DNA of 64,000 nucleotides from Pelomonas cellulosilytica. Lineage in GTDB: Bacteria > Pseudomonadota > Gammaproteobacteria > Burkholderiales > Burkholderiaceae_C. Position 1 is the stretch's first letter; each line of letters opens with the position of its first letter. Below the pieces are notes generated by a model. It searched no databases. It saw only the letters and a list, made by a program, of their open reading frames with translations, and was not told the origin of the DNA. The stretch covers positions 310,001-374,000 of the forward strand of contig NZ_JAJTWU010000003.1 of the NCBI RefSeq assembly GCF_021353265.1, read 5' to 3'. Made by a program: the position numbers and the translations under genes. Shown one piece after another: positions 7,193 to 15,817 of the stretch.

Positions 7193-10159
7193 ATGCACTT
7201 TCCCGGTCACCCCACCCTGATCCACCTGGCCGCCCTTGGCGCCTGTGCCAGCCTCGCGCTGTCGGCCCAGGCGCAGACGGCAGACACTGCCCCAGCCGCC
7301 GCGCCAGCGCAGCAGCAGGAAGCCTCCGCAAACAGCGAGGGCAACGTGCTGAACACCGTCGTCGTCACCGGCTCGCGCATCTCGCAGCGCGGCTTCACGC
7401 AGCCCACACCCACCACGCGGCTGAATGCGGCCGACCTGGAGAAGGCCGCGCAGCCCAATCTGTTCAACACGCTGATCGAACTGCCTGCGCTGCAGGGCAG
7501 TACCGGCCGCACGACTTCCACCTTCAGCACCAGCAGCGGCGTGCAGGGCCTGAGCTCGCTGAGCCTGCGGGGCCTGAGCCCCATCCGCACGTTGACGCTG
7601 CTCGACGGTCAGCGTGTCGTGCCTGCGAACGTCACCGGCGTGACCGACGTCAGCCAGTTCCCGCAGCTCCTCATCACGCAAGTCGACGTGGTGACCGGTG
7701 GCGCCGGCGCGTCGTACGGCTCTGACGCCGTGGGCGGCGTCGTCAACTTCATCACCGACAAGCGCTTCAACGGCTTCAAGGCCAACGTCGAGGGCGGCCA
7801 GACCAACTATGGCGACGACAAGAACGCGACGCTGCAGGCGGCCTGGGGGCGTGGTTTCCTGAACGACCGCGCCCACCTGACGGTCAGCGCCGAGTTCGTG
7901 CGCGAGAAGGGCGTCCCGTCGCCGCGCTTCGGCGGCGCAGGTGCCAATGGTCGCACCTGGTTCCAGAACCCCGCCTTCCAGGTCCGCACCCTCGGCAGCA
8001 CGACCGACGGCAAGCCCCAGATCTACGACATCCGCAACGCACAGCAGTTCCAGTACTCCAAGTTCGGTCTCATCACCAACGGCCCGCTGCAGGGCACCGC
8101 CTTCGGCAAAGACGGCGTGCCGTACAAGTTCAACTACGGCTCCAATGGCGTGCCCACCGGCACGGGCGCCGTGACGAACTGCATCACACCGTTCTGCGTC
8201 GGCGGCGACCTCACCGGCACCGTAGGCGGCGGCACGTCCATGGGCATGGACCTCAAGCGCGAGGTCCTCTACACCCGCGGCAGCTTCGACCTCAACGACG
8301 ACGCCGAGCTGTACTTCACGGTCAACCTCGCCAGGGTCAACGCGCGCTTCAATCCCAACCCGGGCGCTGCCAAGAACGCCAACCTGACCATCCAGTGCGA
8401 CAACCCGTTCCTGCCGGCGTCCATCGTCACGGCCTGCGGGGACAACAAGATCACCAGCTTCCAGTTCGGCACGGCCAATGGCGGCGTCGAGAAGGACATC
8501 GAGGTGAAGCCCGTGCGGGAGCAGAAGCGCTTCGTGATCGGATCCAACGGCAAGTTCAACGTCGGCGCAACGACCTGGTCGTACGACGGCTATGTCGAGC
8601 ATGGCATCAACGACATCCAGATCGATGTCGCGAACATGATGCTCAACCCGCGCTACAACGCCGCCATCGATGCGGTGCGCGCCTCGGACGGCCGCATCGT
8701 CTGCCGTAGCGCCGCGGCCCAGGCTTCGGGCTGCGTGCCGCTCAACATCATTGGCGACGTCAAGCAGGACCCGGCGGCGATCGCCTACGTCTTCCCTGCC
8801 AACGGACCGCAGCAGCTGTCGCGCCAGCGGCAGACAGTGGCCAGCGTCAACTTCAATGCGCAGCCCTTCTCGAACTGGGCGGGCCCCGTGGCCGTCGCCT
8901 TCGGCGCCGAAAGCCGCAAGGAAGGCTACTGGGTGACGGGCGACCCCTATGGCAACGGCGTCTATCCCGCCACGCCGAACACGCCGCAATACCCGGCCGA
9001 TCCGGTGCTCAACACCACCGTCGGCAACAACTGGTTCGCCGGCAACTACCACGCGGCCTCCGGCGCCTACACCGTCGACGAGGGCTTCGCTGAAGTGAAC
9101 ATGCCGCTGTTCAAATCCGCGAGCCTGGGCGACGCCAACCTGAACGTCGCCGCTCGCCACACCGAATACAGCACCGCCGGCGGCATCAACAGCTGGAAGG
9201 TCGGCTCGACTTGGAAGACCGGCATCGACGGTCTGCGGTTGCGCGCCGTGACGTCGCGCGACGTCCGCGCGCCCAATCTCTCCGAGCTGTTCGCCGCACC
9301 GGTCGTCATCAACCAGAACGTCAACTACCAGGGCAGCACGTTCACGGCTCAGCAGCGCACCGTCGGCAACACCAGGCTCAAGCCCGAACTGGCCAACAAC
9401 ACCGTGCTGGGCGTGACGCTGTCGCAGCCGAGCTGGGCGCCGGGGTTCAGCGCCTCCATCGACTACTTCGACATCAAGGTCAAGGACGTCATCTCCACGT
9501 TCTCGATCCAGCAGGAAGTCGACCTGTGCGTGGCCGGCAACCAGACCTTCTGTGCGGCGATGGACCTCGTGAGCCCGGTCAAGTACGTGACGCTGCAGGC
9601 CTTCAACCTCGCCAAGATGCGCAACAAGGGCGTCGACCTGGAGGCCCTCTACCGCTTCGGCCTGTCCGGCATCAACCTGCCGGGCAAGGTCACGTTGCGC
9701 GGCTTGGCGACGTACACGAAGAGCTTCCTGACCGACTCCGGCGTCGTGGGCACCATCCCGGTCGAAAGCGCCGGGGTCAACCTGGGCAACACGCCGAAGT
9801 GGAAGACGCAGTTCACCGAAACCTGGGAGAACGACAACCTGAGCTTCACCGTCAGCCAGCGCTGGATCAGCGACGGTGTCTACAGCAAGGAGTACATCGA
9901 GTGCCAGACCAACTGCCCGGTGTCCACCCCCATCCACCAGACCATTGACAACAACCAGATGAAGGGCGCGCTGTACTGGGACCTCGGCGGCACCTACAAG
10001 CTCAACAAGAACCTGAGCCTGTACTTCAAGATCGACAACCTCACCGACGTCGCCCCACCGGCAGCGCCCTCCACCAACACGAGCTACGGCGTCAACCCCG
10101 CGCTGTTCGACGTGCTGGGCAGGCAATACCGCATCGGTGCCCGCATCACCTTCCAGTGA
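7193..10159 (+). CDS. TonB-dependent outer-membrane receptor (probable oligosaccharide-acid uptake)
   Basis: A 988-residue receptor. ATG 7193 is chosen because CAGGAG lies just upstream and the protein then begins with a clear signal peptide (LIHLAALGACASLALSAQAQ). A TonB-box-like LNTVVVTGSRI is followed by a plug domain (LIELPALQG, LRGLSPIRTLTLLDGQRVV, VDVVTGGAGASYGSDAVGGVVNFIT) and a long barrel. It ends in IGARITFQ with a terminal aromatic/Gln pair close to the usual barrel end. It belongs to the large 'Ile-Thr-Gly-Ser-Arg' carbohydrate-type receptors of Burkholderiales, Xanthomonas and Caulobacter. The shared operator and position predict uptake of cellobionate-type oligosaccharides. The substrate is inference. 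Confidence 0.9.
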   Translation: MHFPGHPTLIHLAALGACASLALSAQAQTADTAPAAAPAQQQEASANSEGNVLNTVVVTGSRISQRGFTQPTPTTRLNAADLEKAAQPNLFNTLIELPALQGSTGRTTSTFSTSSGVQGLSSLSLRGLSPIRTLTLLDGQRVVPANVTGVTDVSQFPQLLITQVDVVTGGAGASYGSDAVGGVVNFITDKRFNGFKANVEGGQTNYGDDKNATLQAAWGRGFLNDRAHLTVSAEFVREKGVPSPRFGGAGANGRTWFQNPAFQVRTLGSTTDGKPQIYDIRNAQQFQYSKFGLITNGPLQGTAFGKDGVPYKFNYGSNGVPTGTGAVTNCITPFCVGGDLTGTVGGGTSMGMDLKREVLYTRGSFDLNDDAELYFTVNLARVNARFNPNPGAAKNANLTIQCDNPFLPASIVTACGDNKITSFQFGTANGGVEKDIEVKPVREQKRFVIGSNGKFNVGATTWSYDGYVEHGINDIQIDVANMMLNPRYNAAIDAVRASDGRIVCRSAAAQASGCVPLNIIGDVKQDPAAIAYVFPANGPQQLSRQRQTVASVNFNAQPFSNWAGPVAVAFGAESRKEGYWVTGDPYGNGVYPATPNTPQYPADPVLNTTVGNNWFAGNYHAASGAYTVDEGFAEVNMPLFKSASLGDANLNVAARHTEYSTAGGINSWKVGSTWKTGIDGLRLRAVTSRDVRAPNLSELFAAPVVINQNVNYQGSTFTAQQRTVGNTRLKPELANNTVLGVTLSQPSWAPGFSASIDYFDIKVKDVISTFSIQQEVDLCVAGNQTFCAAMDLVSPVKYVTLQAFNLAKMRNKGVDLEALYRFGLSGINLPGKVTLRGLATYTKSFLTDSGVVGTIPVESAGVNLGNTPKWKTQFTETWENDNLSFTVSQRWISDGVYSKEYIECQTNCPVSTPIHQTIDNNQMKGALYWDLGGTYKLNKNLSLYFKIDNLTDVAPPAAPSTNTSYGVNPALFDVLGRQYRIGARITFQ

Positions 10160-10206
10160 CGCTCAGAGCGGATAACCTCGTGCCCGCACACGGGGGACCT
10201 CCGCTC

Positions 10207-11040
10207 ATGACCATCATCACCGACGACGGCTTGCGCCTGCACACCCACCACTGGCCCATCACGCACATCACCCAGGCGCAGCGCGGCCAGTTGCTGCTGG
10301 TGCACGGGCTGGGCGAGCACGGCGGGCGCTACGGCCACGTGGCCGCCGCGCTGAACGCCGCCGGCTGGGAGGTGCACGCGTGGGACCACCGCGGCCACGG
10401 CCGCAGCGAGGGCCCGCGCGGCGATATCCCCGATGCCGACGCCTTGCTGCGCGACACGGCCCGCGTCATCGACGCCGTGCGCCGGCCCGGCCAGCGCTTC
10501 GTGTTGATGGGGCACAGCATGGGCGGCGCGGTGGCGGCGCGCTTCACGGCCGAGGGCGTCAGCGCCCGCCCAGCCGCGTGGAGCCGGCCGCTGGACGGGC
10601 TGGTGCTGTCGTCGCCGGCGCTGGACGCGGGCCTCAACGGCCTGCAGAAGCTGGCCCTGGCCGTGGCGGGCCGCCTGGCGCCGGGCCTGGCTGTCAGCAA
10701 CGGGCTGAAGCCCGACTGGGTCAGTCGCGACCCGGCAGTCGTCGCCGCCTACACGGCCGACCCGCTGAACCATGACCGAATCACCGCGCGGCTGACGCGC
10801 TTCATCGTGGACGGCGGAGCCGCCGCCATCCATGCCGCGTCGCACTGGACCGTGCCGACACTGTTGATGTGGGCGGGCGCCGACCGCTGCGTCGCCCCGC
10901 GCGGCAGCGAGGCCTTCGCGGCCGCGGCGCCGGCCAACGTCGTCGCGACCCGGCCCTGGCCGGCGCTCTTCCACGAGATCTTCAACGAGCCCGAGAAGGC
11001 CGAGGTGATCGCCGCGCTGACCGCCTGGCTCAACGGCTGA
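10207..11040 (+). CDS. Alpha/beta hydrolase, monoacylglycerol lipase/lysophospholipase type
   Basis: A 277-residue hydrolase. ATG 10207 follows a GGGGGA-rich stretch and gives a normal start MTIITDDGLRLHTHHWP. Motifs are the oxyanion HGLGEHGGRY, the WDHRGHGRSEGPRG loop, and the nucleophile elbow GHSMGG around residue 105. Probable acid and His lie in GADRCVAP and LFHEIFNEPEK. This is the HGxGEHxxRY 'Hydrolase_4' pattern of monoglyceride lipases. It follows the TonB receptor after 47 nt on the same strand and may be read through from it, but it has no clear link to sugar-acid use. The 3' end overlaps the next, convergent gene by 11 nt. Confidence 0.88.
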   Translation: MTIITDDGLRLHTHHWPITHITQAQRGQLLLVHGLGEHGGRYGHVAAALNAAGWEVHAWDHRGHGRSEGPRGDIPDADALLRDTARVIDAVRRPGQRFVLMGHSMGGAVAARFTAEGVSARPAAWSRPLDGLVLSSPALDAGLNGLQKLALAVAGRLAPGLAVSNGLKPDWVSRDPAVVAAYTADPLNHDRITARLTRFIVDGGAAAIHAASHWTVPTLLMWAGADRCVAPRGSEAFAAAAPANVVATRPWPALFHEIFNEPEKAEVIAALTAWLNG

Positions 11041-11650
11041 TCGCGTCCAGCCGGTCCACCACCAGCTCCAGCCGCAGCAGCGGGTTGTCCATAGCCATCA
11101 GCCGCTGGCGCTCCACCAGCGGCATCGGCAGCAGTTCGGCCCAACGATTGGCCAACCAGCCGGCGTCGTCCCAGTGGTGCGGCGGCTGCAGTGGCAGGTC
11201 CTGCGCGTCGGCGCGGCCCCGCCATTCGCGGGTGAGATCCTGCAGCTGTTGCGCGGCGAGCGCCAGGTCGTCCGGCACCGGGATGGCAGCATCGTCCGGC
11301 AGCAACTCGAGCCGGCCAACCCAAAGCCCGTGGCTCAGGCAGCGCGAGGATTGAAGCCTGAAGCGCTGCGTGCCGCGCGTACGAATGTGCAGCAACCCCG
11401 GCTGCTCACGCTCGAAGTGCTCAATGCGCGCCAGCGTGCCGACCTCATGGAAGGCTTCGGCCCTGAAGCCGTCGCCGTCGCGCTGCCGCACCTCGCGGCC
11501 TTCGGTCAGCGCAACGACGCCGAACGCCTGCCCCTGCGCATGGCAGCGCTGCACCATGTCGAGGTAGCGCGGCTCGAAGATGCGTAGCGGCAGCCAGCCA
11601 CCGGGGAACAGCACCGTGCGCAGCGGAAAGAGCGGGACCTCGGTGTCCAT
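11030..11650 (-). CDS. LON substrate-binding-domain protein
   Basis: A 206-residue protein made only of the N-terminal substrate-binding domain of Lon protease, without the ATPase or peptidase parts. It starts EVPLFPLRTVLFPGGWLPLRIFEPRYLDMVQRC, the characteristic LON-domain opening, and continues with FGVVALTEGREV and VGTLARIEHFE. Such stand-alone proteins are common in Proteobacteria and their role is poorly known. The gene is 10 nt downstream of the patatin lipoprotein gene on the same strand, suggesting co-transcription. Confidence 0.9.
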   Translation of the reverse strand: MDTEVPLFPLRTVLFPGGWLPLRIFEPRYLDMVQRCHAQGQAFGVVALTEGREVRQRDGDGFRAEAFHEVGTLARIEHFEREQPGLLHIRTRGTQRFRLQSSRCLSHGLWVGRLELLPDDAAIPVPDDLALAAQQLQDLTREWRGRADAQDLPLQPPHHWDDAGWLANRWAELLPMPLVERQRLMAMDNPLLRLELVVDRLDAISR

Positions 11651-11660
11651 GATCGGGCTG

Positions 11661-12593
11661 CTAGCGCGTCTTCTCGACGATACGCTGTCGGATCAGCGGC
11701 AGCACGGCCAGCGCCGCGTCGCGGCCGGCCTGGATGGCCCGGCGACGCGCGGTGAAGTCCGAGCTGGCCACGCCGTCCAGCCGGGGGCGCACCAGCACGT
11801 CGGCGTCGCGCAGCTCGAAGCTGTTGATGCTGCGGCCCATGATGGAAAACGTCTGCATCAGCATGCGGAAGGCGTCGCCCGGCGGGTCCTTCTCGGGCGG
11901 TGACGTGATGTCCACCGCGATGACCAGCTGCGCGCCCATCTCGCGCGCGAAGCGCACCGGCACCGGCGACACCAGGCCGCCGTCCACATACTCGCGCTGA
12001 CCGATCTTGACCGGCTGGAACACCGCCGGCACCGCGCTGGACGCGCGCACCGCCGTACCTGTGTCGCCGCTGCGGAACAGGATAGGCGAACCGTCGGACA
12101 GGTCCGTCGCGACGATGCCCAGCGGCAGCACCATCTGCTCGATGCCCTTGCCGCCGGTCTTGTCGCGGATGAAGCGCGCCAGCGCCTCGCCACGGATGAG
12201 GCCCCGCAGCGGGAACGACCAGTCGGTGATGGCGCCCTCGTCCATGCCCTCGGCCAGCGCCTGCATCTCCTTGCCGCCCTTGCCGGACGCATAGAGCGAC
12301 GCCACCAGGCTGCCCGCCGACGTGCCGGCGACGAGATCGACCTTGATGCCGTTCTCCTCCAGCACCTGGATGACGCCGATGTGCGCAAAGCCCCGCGCCG
12401 CACCTCCCCCCAGCGCCAGGCCCACGCGGGGCGGCCTGAGTGGAGGCTTGGGCACCACGACGGGGGGCTCCGCCACCGGGGTTGGCGCGACGGGCGGGGG
12501 CGGAGGTGAAGGGCTGAAGGCGCAGGCGGACAAGGCCAGCACCAGCGTCGCGGCAGCGACATGAAATAGACCACGGAGCATGGACCGCATCAT
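11661..12593 (-). CDS. Patatin-like phospholipase lipoprotein
   Basis: A 310-residue predicted lipoprotein: hydrophobic leader ending in the lipobox LSAC (residues ~21-24), then a proline-rich linker (SPSPPPPPVAPTP). The patatin domain has the oxyanion loop LALGGGAARGFAHIGVIQVLEENGI, nucleophile elbow GTSAGS, and catalytic Asp in YVDGGLVSPVPV. This Ser-Asp dyad set is intact, so it should be an active lipid acyl hydrolase held at the envelope, of the RssA/NTE-like group. Several start codons sit close together (MMRSM), and the first is used here. The gap upstream to the chemoreceptor gene is 81 nt. Confidence 0.9.
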   Translation of the reverse strand: MMRSMLRGLFHVAAATLVLALSACAFSPSPPPPPVAPTPVAEPPVVVPKPPLRPPRVGLALGGGAARGFAHIGVIQVLEENGIKVDLVAGTSAGSLVASLYASGKGGKEMQALAEGMDEGAITDWSFPLRGLIRGEALARFIRDKTGGKGIEQMVLPLGIVATDLSDGSPILFRSGDTGTAVRASSAVPAVFQPVKIGQREYVDGGLVSPVPVRFAREMGAQLVIAVDITSPPEKDPPGDAFRMLMQTFSIMGRSINSFELRDADVLVRPRLDGVASSDFTARRRAIQAGRDAALAVLPLIRQRIVEKTR

Positions 12594-12674
12594 CTCAGCT
12601 GCGCCGAGCGGCCGTTCGCACCGGCGACACGGAACCCCGGGGGGTGCCGACCCCTTCGCAGGTGACAGCCAACG

Positions 12675-14108
12675 TCAGCGGCGCGCCGACGCATCCTCGA
12701 ACACGGCCATGGTCTGAACCAGCGACTGTGCCTGATCGCGCAGGCTCGTCGCCGCCGCGGACACCTGCTCCACCAATGCGGCGTTCTGCTGCGTGGCCTG
12801 GTCCATCTCCCGGACCGCACCACCCACCTCGGCCACACCGAGGGCCTGCTGCTCGCTGGCCGCGCTGATCTCGCCCATGATGTCCGTCACGCGGCGAATG
12901 CTACCGACCAGTTCTTCCATCGTCGAACCGGCACGAGCCACCAGCGTGGACCCCTGCTCCACGCGCTCGACGCTGGTGCCGATCAGGCTCTTGATCTCCT
13001 TGGCGGCCTCGGCCGAACGCTGCGCCAGGCTGCGCACCTCGCTGGCAACGACGGCGAAGCCGCGGCCCTGTTCGCCCGCCCGCGCGGCTTCCACCGCGGC
13101 ATTCAGCGCGAGGATGTTGGTCTGGAAGGCGATGCCGTCAATGACGCCGATGATGTCCCCGATGCGACGCGAGCTCTCATTGATGCCCGTCATGGTGCTC
13201 ACCACCTGGCCCACCACCTCGCCGCCCTGCATGGCGATGACGCTGGCCTCCCGCGCCAACTGGTTGGCCTCACGGGCGTTGGCCGCGGCCTGCTGCACCG
13301 TGTCGGTCAGGCTCATCATGCTGCTGTACGTACGCTGCAGGTTGGCCGCCGTCTGCTCGGTGCGCTGGCTCAGGTCCTGGTTGCCATCCGCGATCTCTGC
13401 ACTGGCCACTTCCACGCCCGTGGCCCCCTGGCGCACGGCCGACACCGCAGTCTCCATCCGTGCCAGCAGGGCCAGCAGCGCCTGGCCGCCTTCGCTGTCG
13501 GCCCGGTGGCCGCGCAGGTGCAGACGGATGCGGCCATCGGCCTCGACGTCCGCCACCAGTGCCACCAGCTCCTCACCTTCCAGCGCGGACCGCCGCATGT
13601 TCACTGCGAGGAGGACCTCCAGACCCGCCTGGATCACGACGTACACCGCATGCAGAACGATGCGGCTGAAGTCCGCCTGCGTCGTGCAGAACAGGCCCAG
13701 GCCTGCCGCCTGAAGACGGTCGAACAGGACATGGTGAACCGCGAACAGCGCGGCGCCAAAAACGATCACCGTCCAGTCCAGGTAAACCAGCAGGAAAGCC
13801 AGCACGACGAAGACGCCGAAGTGATATTCGATCTGCCCGCCCGCAAGCTGGATGTGCAGCGCCACGAGGCCCACCAGCGCGAACGTGTAGACATAGCGAA
13901 GTCCTTTCGATGGCAGCGTCACGCGGCCCACGCCGCACACGCCGAGAAGTACCGCGCTCACGACCAGCGACAGGCCGCCCTGCTGGCGGCTGAAACCCAG
14001 GGCCAGCGCAGCCACCGCGGCGGTGACCACGGCGATCAGCAGTACACGGTCGCCCAGTAGCGAGCGAGCGCTGCGCCGCGTCGAAGAAGTGCCTGAAGAA
14101 ATCGACAT
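12675..14108 (-). CDS. Methyl-accepting chemotaxis protein with multi-helix membrane sensor
   Basis: A 477-residue chemoreceptor. ATG 14108 ([22 protein letters not shown]) is preferred to the 24-residue longer form, which adds a non-membrane tail. Residues ~18-170 contain about five hydrophobic segments ([81 protein letters not shown]) and no large periplasmic domain. The cytoplasmic signalling hairpin tip is [37 protein letters not shown]. The sensor resembles membrane-embedded MCPs of Burkholderiales, and the ligand is unknown. It is an isolated gene with no che genes nearby. Confidence 0.9.
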   Translation of the reverse strand: MSISSGTSSTRRSARSLLGDRVLLIAVVTAAVAALALGFSRQQGGLSLVVSAVLLGVCGVGRVTLPSKGLRYVYTFALVGLVALHIQLAGGQIEYHFGVFVVLAFLLVYLDWTVIVFGAALFAVHHVLFDRLQAAGLGLFCTTQADFSRIVLHAVYVVIQAGLEVLLAVNMRRSALEGEELVALVADVEADGRIRLHLRGHRADSEGGQALLALLARMETAVSAVRQGATGVEVASAEIADGNQDLSQRTEQTAANLQRTYSSMMSLTDTVQQAAANAREANQLAREASVIAMQGGEVVGQVVSTMTGINESSRRIGDIIGVIDGIAFQTNILALNAAVEAARAGEQGRGFAVVASEVRSLAQRSAEAAKEIKSLIGTSVERVEQGSTLVARAGSTMEELVGSIRRVTDIMGEISAASEQQALGVAEVGGAVREMDQATQQNAALVEQVSAAATSLRDQAQSLVQTMAVFEDASARR

Positions 14109-14218
14109 GGCGTGCCCCGGTTGCCGTGCAAACAACATGCTAGGCAGGCCAAGGTTGATTCCGCAATGCCGCCGCCCCACGCGTCCGTGACGCGCGGCAC
14201 GATCCCCGGCGGGCGGCG

Positions 14219-14653
14219 TCAGCCCAACTTGTAACTCTGCAAGTGAATGGAAGTTTCGGTGCTGGCGATGCCCTTGATGAGCCGCACGCGCTCCAGCACG
14301 TCGGCCAGCTCCTGCAGGCTGCTGCTGCGGATCTCGGCCAGAAGGTCCCAGCGGCCGTTGGTGTCGAACAGGCCTGTGATGCCCGGTTCGCCCAGCAGCA
14401 TGGCGACGACCTCGCGCGTGCGGTTGCCCTCCACCGTGATGCTCATCCAGGCGGTGATCTGATCGGGCACCGCGTCGGGCCGCAGCCTCACCGTGTAGCC
14501 GGTGATGACGCCGCTGTCCTCCAGCCGAGCGATGCGGTTGGTGACCGTCCCGCGCGACACCTTCAGCTTGGCCGCCAGCATCGCGACACTGGCACGGGCG
14601 TCGGTGCGCAGCAAAGCGAGCAGCTTTTGATCGAGCGCGTCCATCTTGGACAT
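14219..14653 (-). CDS. Lrp/AsnC-family transcriptional regulator
   Basis: A 144-residue regulator beginning [50 protein letters not shown], the standard AsnC-type winged HTH. An RAM ligand-binding domain follows ([43 protein letters not shown]). ATG 14653 is preferred over the upstream extension because the HTH then starts at the usual position. It diverges from the ornithine cyclodeaminase gene with 117 nt between them and probably controls it in response to an amino acid such as ornithine or arginine. That pairing is inferred from position. Confidence 0.9.
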   Translation of the reverse strand: MSKMDALDQKLLALLRTDARASVAMLAAKLKVSRGTVTNRIARLEDSGVITGYTVRLRPDAVPDQITAWMSITVEGNRTREVVAMLLGEPGITGLFDTNGRWDLLAEIRSSSLQELADVLERVRLIKGIASTETSIHLQSYKLG

Positions 14654-14676
14654 ATCGTCAGCGATGTCTGACGTTT

Positions 14677-14703
14677 TGGCAAATGACAACGCAAAACTTG
14701 CCA
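14677..14703. promoter_or_regulatory. Candidate Lrp-type operator between lrp-like gene and ornithine cyclodeaminase
   Basis: TGGCAA at 14677-14682 and its reverse complement TTGCCA at 14698-14703 frame a 15-nt A-rich spacer in the divergent intergenic region. The spacing suits a dimer binding across about two turns of DNA. Only two 6-bp arms support it, so it is a candidate. Confidence 0.35.
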
Positions 14704-14770
14704 GGATTTGCGCTTCTGCCTGGCGGAGCCTCCCGGAAGAATCCTTCTCACCTAGCGCCCGGAGCCCGCC

Positions 14771-15808
14771 ATGACCACGCTGCTGACCACCCAGGACATC
14801 GCCCGCCTCGTGCAACGCGTCGGCCTGCCCGATTTACTGCGCCGGCTCGTCGGCACGCTCGAGGCCGACTACGCCCGCTGGCCCGAATTCGCCAAGACGC
14901 CGCGCGTCGCCGCGCATTCGGCTGACGGCGTCATCGAGCTGATGCCCATCGCCGACGCATCTCACTACAGCTTCAAGTACGTCAACGGCCACCCCAAAAA
15001 CCACCGCGTCGGCCTGCCGACCGTGATGGCGTTTGGCGTGCTCGCCGACGTGGCCACCGGCTCGCCCGTTCTGCTGTCCGAGTTGACGCTGACGACCGCG
15101 CTGCGCACCGCCGCCACGTCCGTCATGGTGGCCAAACGTCTGGCGCGGCCTGACAGCCGCGTGATGGCGCTGATCGGCAACGGCGCGCAGAGCGAGTTCC
15201 AGGCGCTGGCCTTCCACCACCTGCTGGGCATCCGCGAACTCCGGCTGTTCGACATCGACCCCGCCGCCACCGCCAAGCTCGTGCGTCACCTGCGCGGCAC
15301 GCCGGGCCTCGCGCTCACCATCTGCGCGTCGACCGCAGAGGCCGTCCGCGGCGCCGACATCGTCACCACCGTGACGGCCGACAAGGCCAACGCCGCCGTC
15401 CTAACGCCGGCCATGATCGAGCCCGGCATGCACATCAACGGCGTCGGTGGCGACTGCCCGGGCAAGACCGAACTGCACCCCGGCGTGCTGCACGGTGCCC
15501 ACGTCGTCGTCGAATACGAGCCGCAATCACGCCTGGAAGGCGATGTGCAGCAGATGCCGGCCGATTTCCAGGTCACCGAGTTTTGGCGCGTATTGACCGG
15601 CCAGGCGCCGGGGCGCGAATCGCTGGCCCAGGTCACCGTGTTTGACTCGGTCGGATTCGCGTTGGAGGACTTTTCCGCGCTGCGGCTGCTGAACGAGCTC
15701 AGCCGGCAGCTAGGCCTTGGCGCCCCGGTGGACCTGATCCCGACGATGGCCGACCCCAAGGATCTGTTCAGCGAGCTGGGCCTGACCGCCAATCTCCAGG
15801 CAGCGTGA
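14771..15808 (+). CDS. Ornithine cyclodeaminase
   Basis: A 345-residue enzyme of the ornithine cyclodeaminase/mu-crystallin family, which deaminates L-ornithine to L-proline and ammonia with bound NAD. Key stretches are YSFKYVNGHPKNHRVGLPTVMAFGVL (substrate side, with the conserved Lys and Asn), TTALRTAATSVMVAKRLARP, the Rossmann motif ALIGNGAQSEFQ, and INGVGGDCPGKTEL with the catalytic Asp. Length and the G-V-G-G-D-C-P-G-K-T motif match true ornithine cyclodeaminases better than the shorter alanine dehydrogenase-like members. It is divergent from an Lrp-family gene, its probable regulator. Confidence 0.9.
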   Translation: MTTLLTTQDIARLVQRVGLPDLLRRLVGTLEADYARWPEFAKTPRVAAHSADGVIELMPIADASHYSFKYVNGHPKNHRVGLPTVMAFGVLADVATGSPVLLSELTLTTALRTAATSVMVAKRLARPDSRVMALIGNGAQSEFQALAFHHLLGIRELRLFDIDPAATAKLVRHLRGTPGLALTICASTAEAVRGADIVTTVTADKANAAVLTPAMIEPGMHINGVGGDCPGKTELHPGVLHGAHVVVEYEPQSRLEGDVQQMPADFQVTEFWRVLTGQAPGRESLAQVTVFDSVGFALEDFSALRLLNELSRQLGLGAPVDLIPTMADPKDLFSELGLTANLQAA

Positions 15809-15817
15809 GAGCTCCGA

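Noticed and set aside
6977-10126. A 1049-residue open frame on the minus strand across the TonB receptor gene
   Set aside because: It is the antisense shadow of the receptor gene in GC-rich DNA; the product is rich in Arg, Val and Gly without any domain, while the plus-strand frame has clear signal peptide, plug and barrel.
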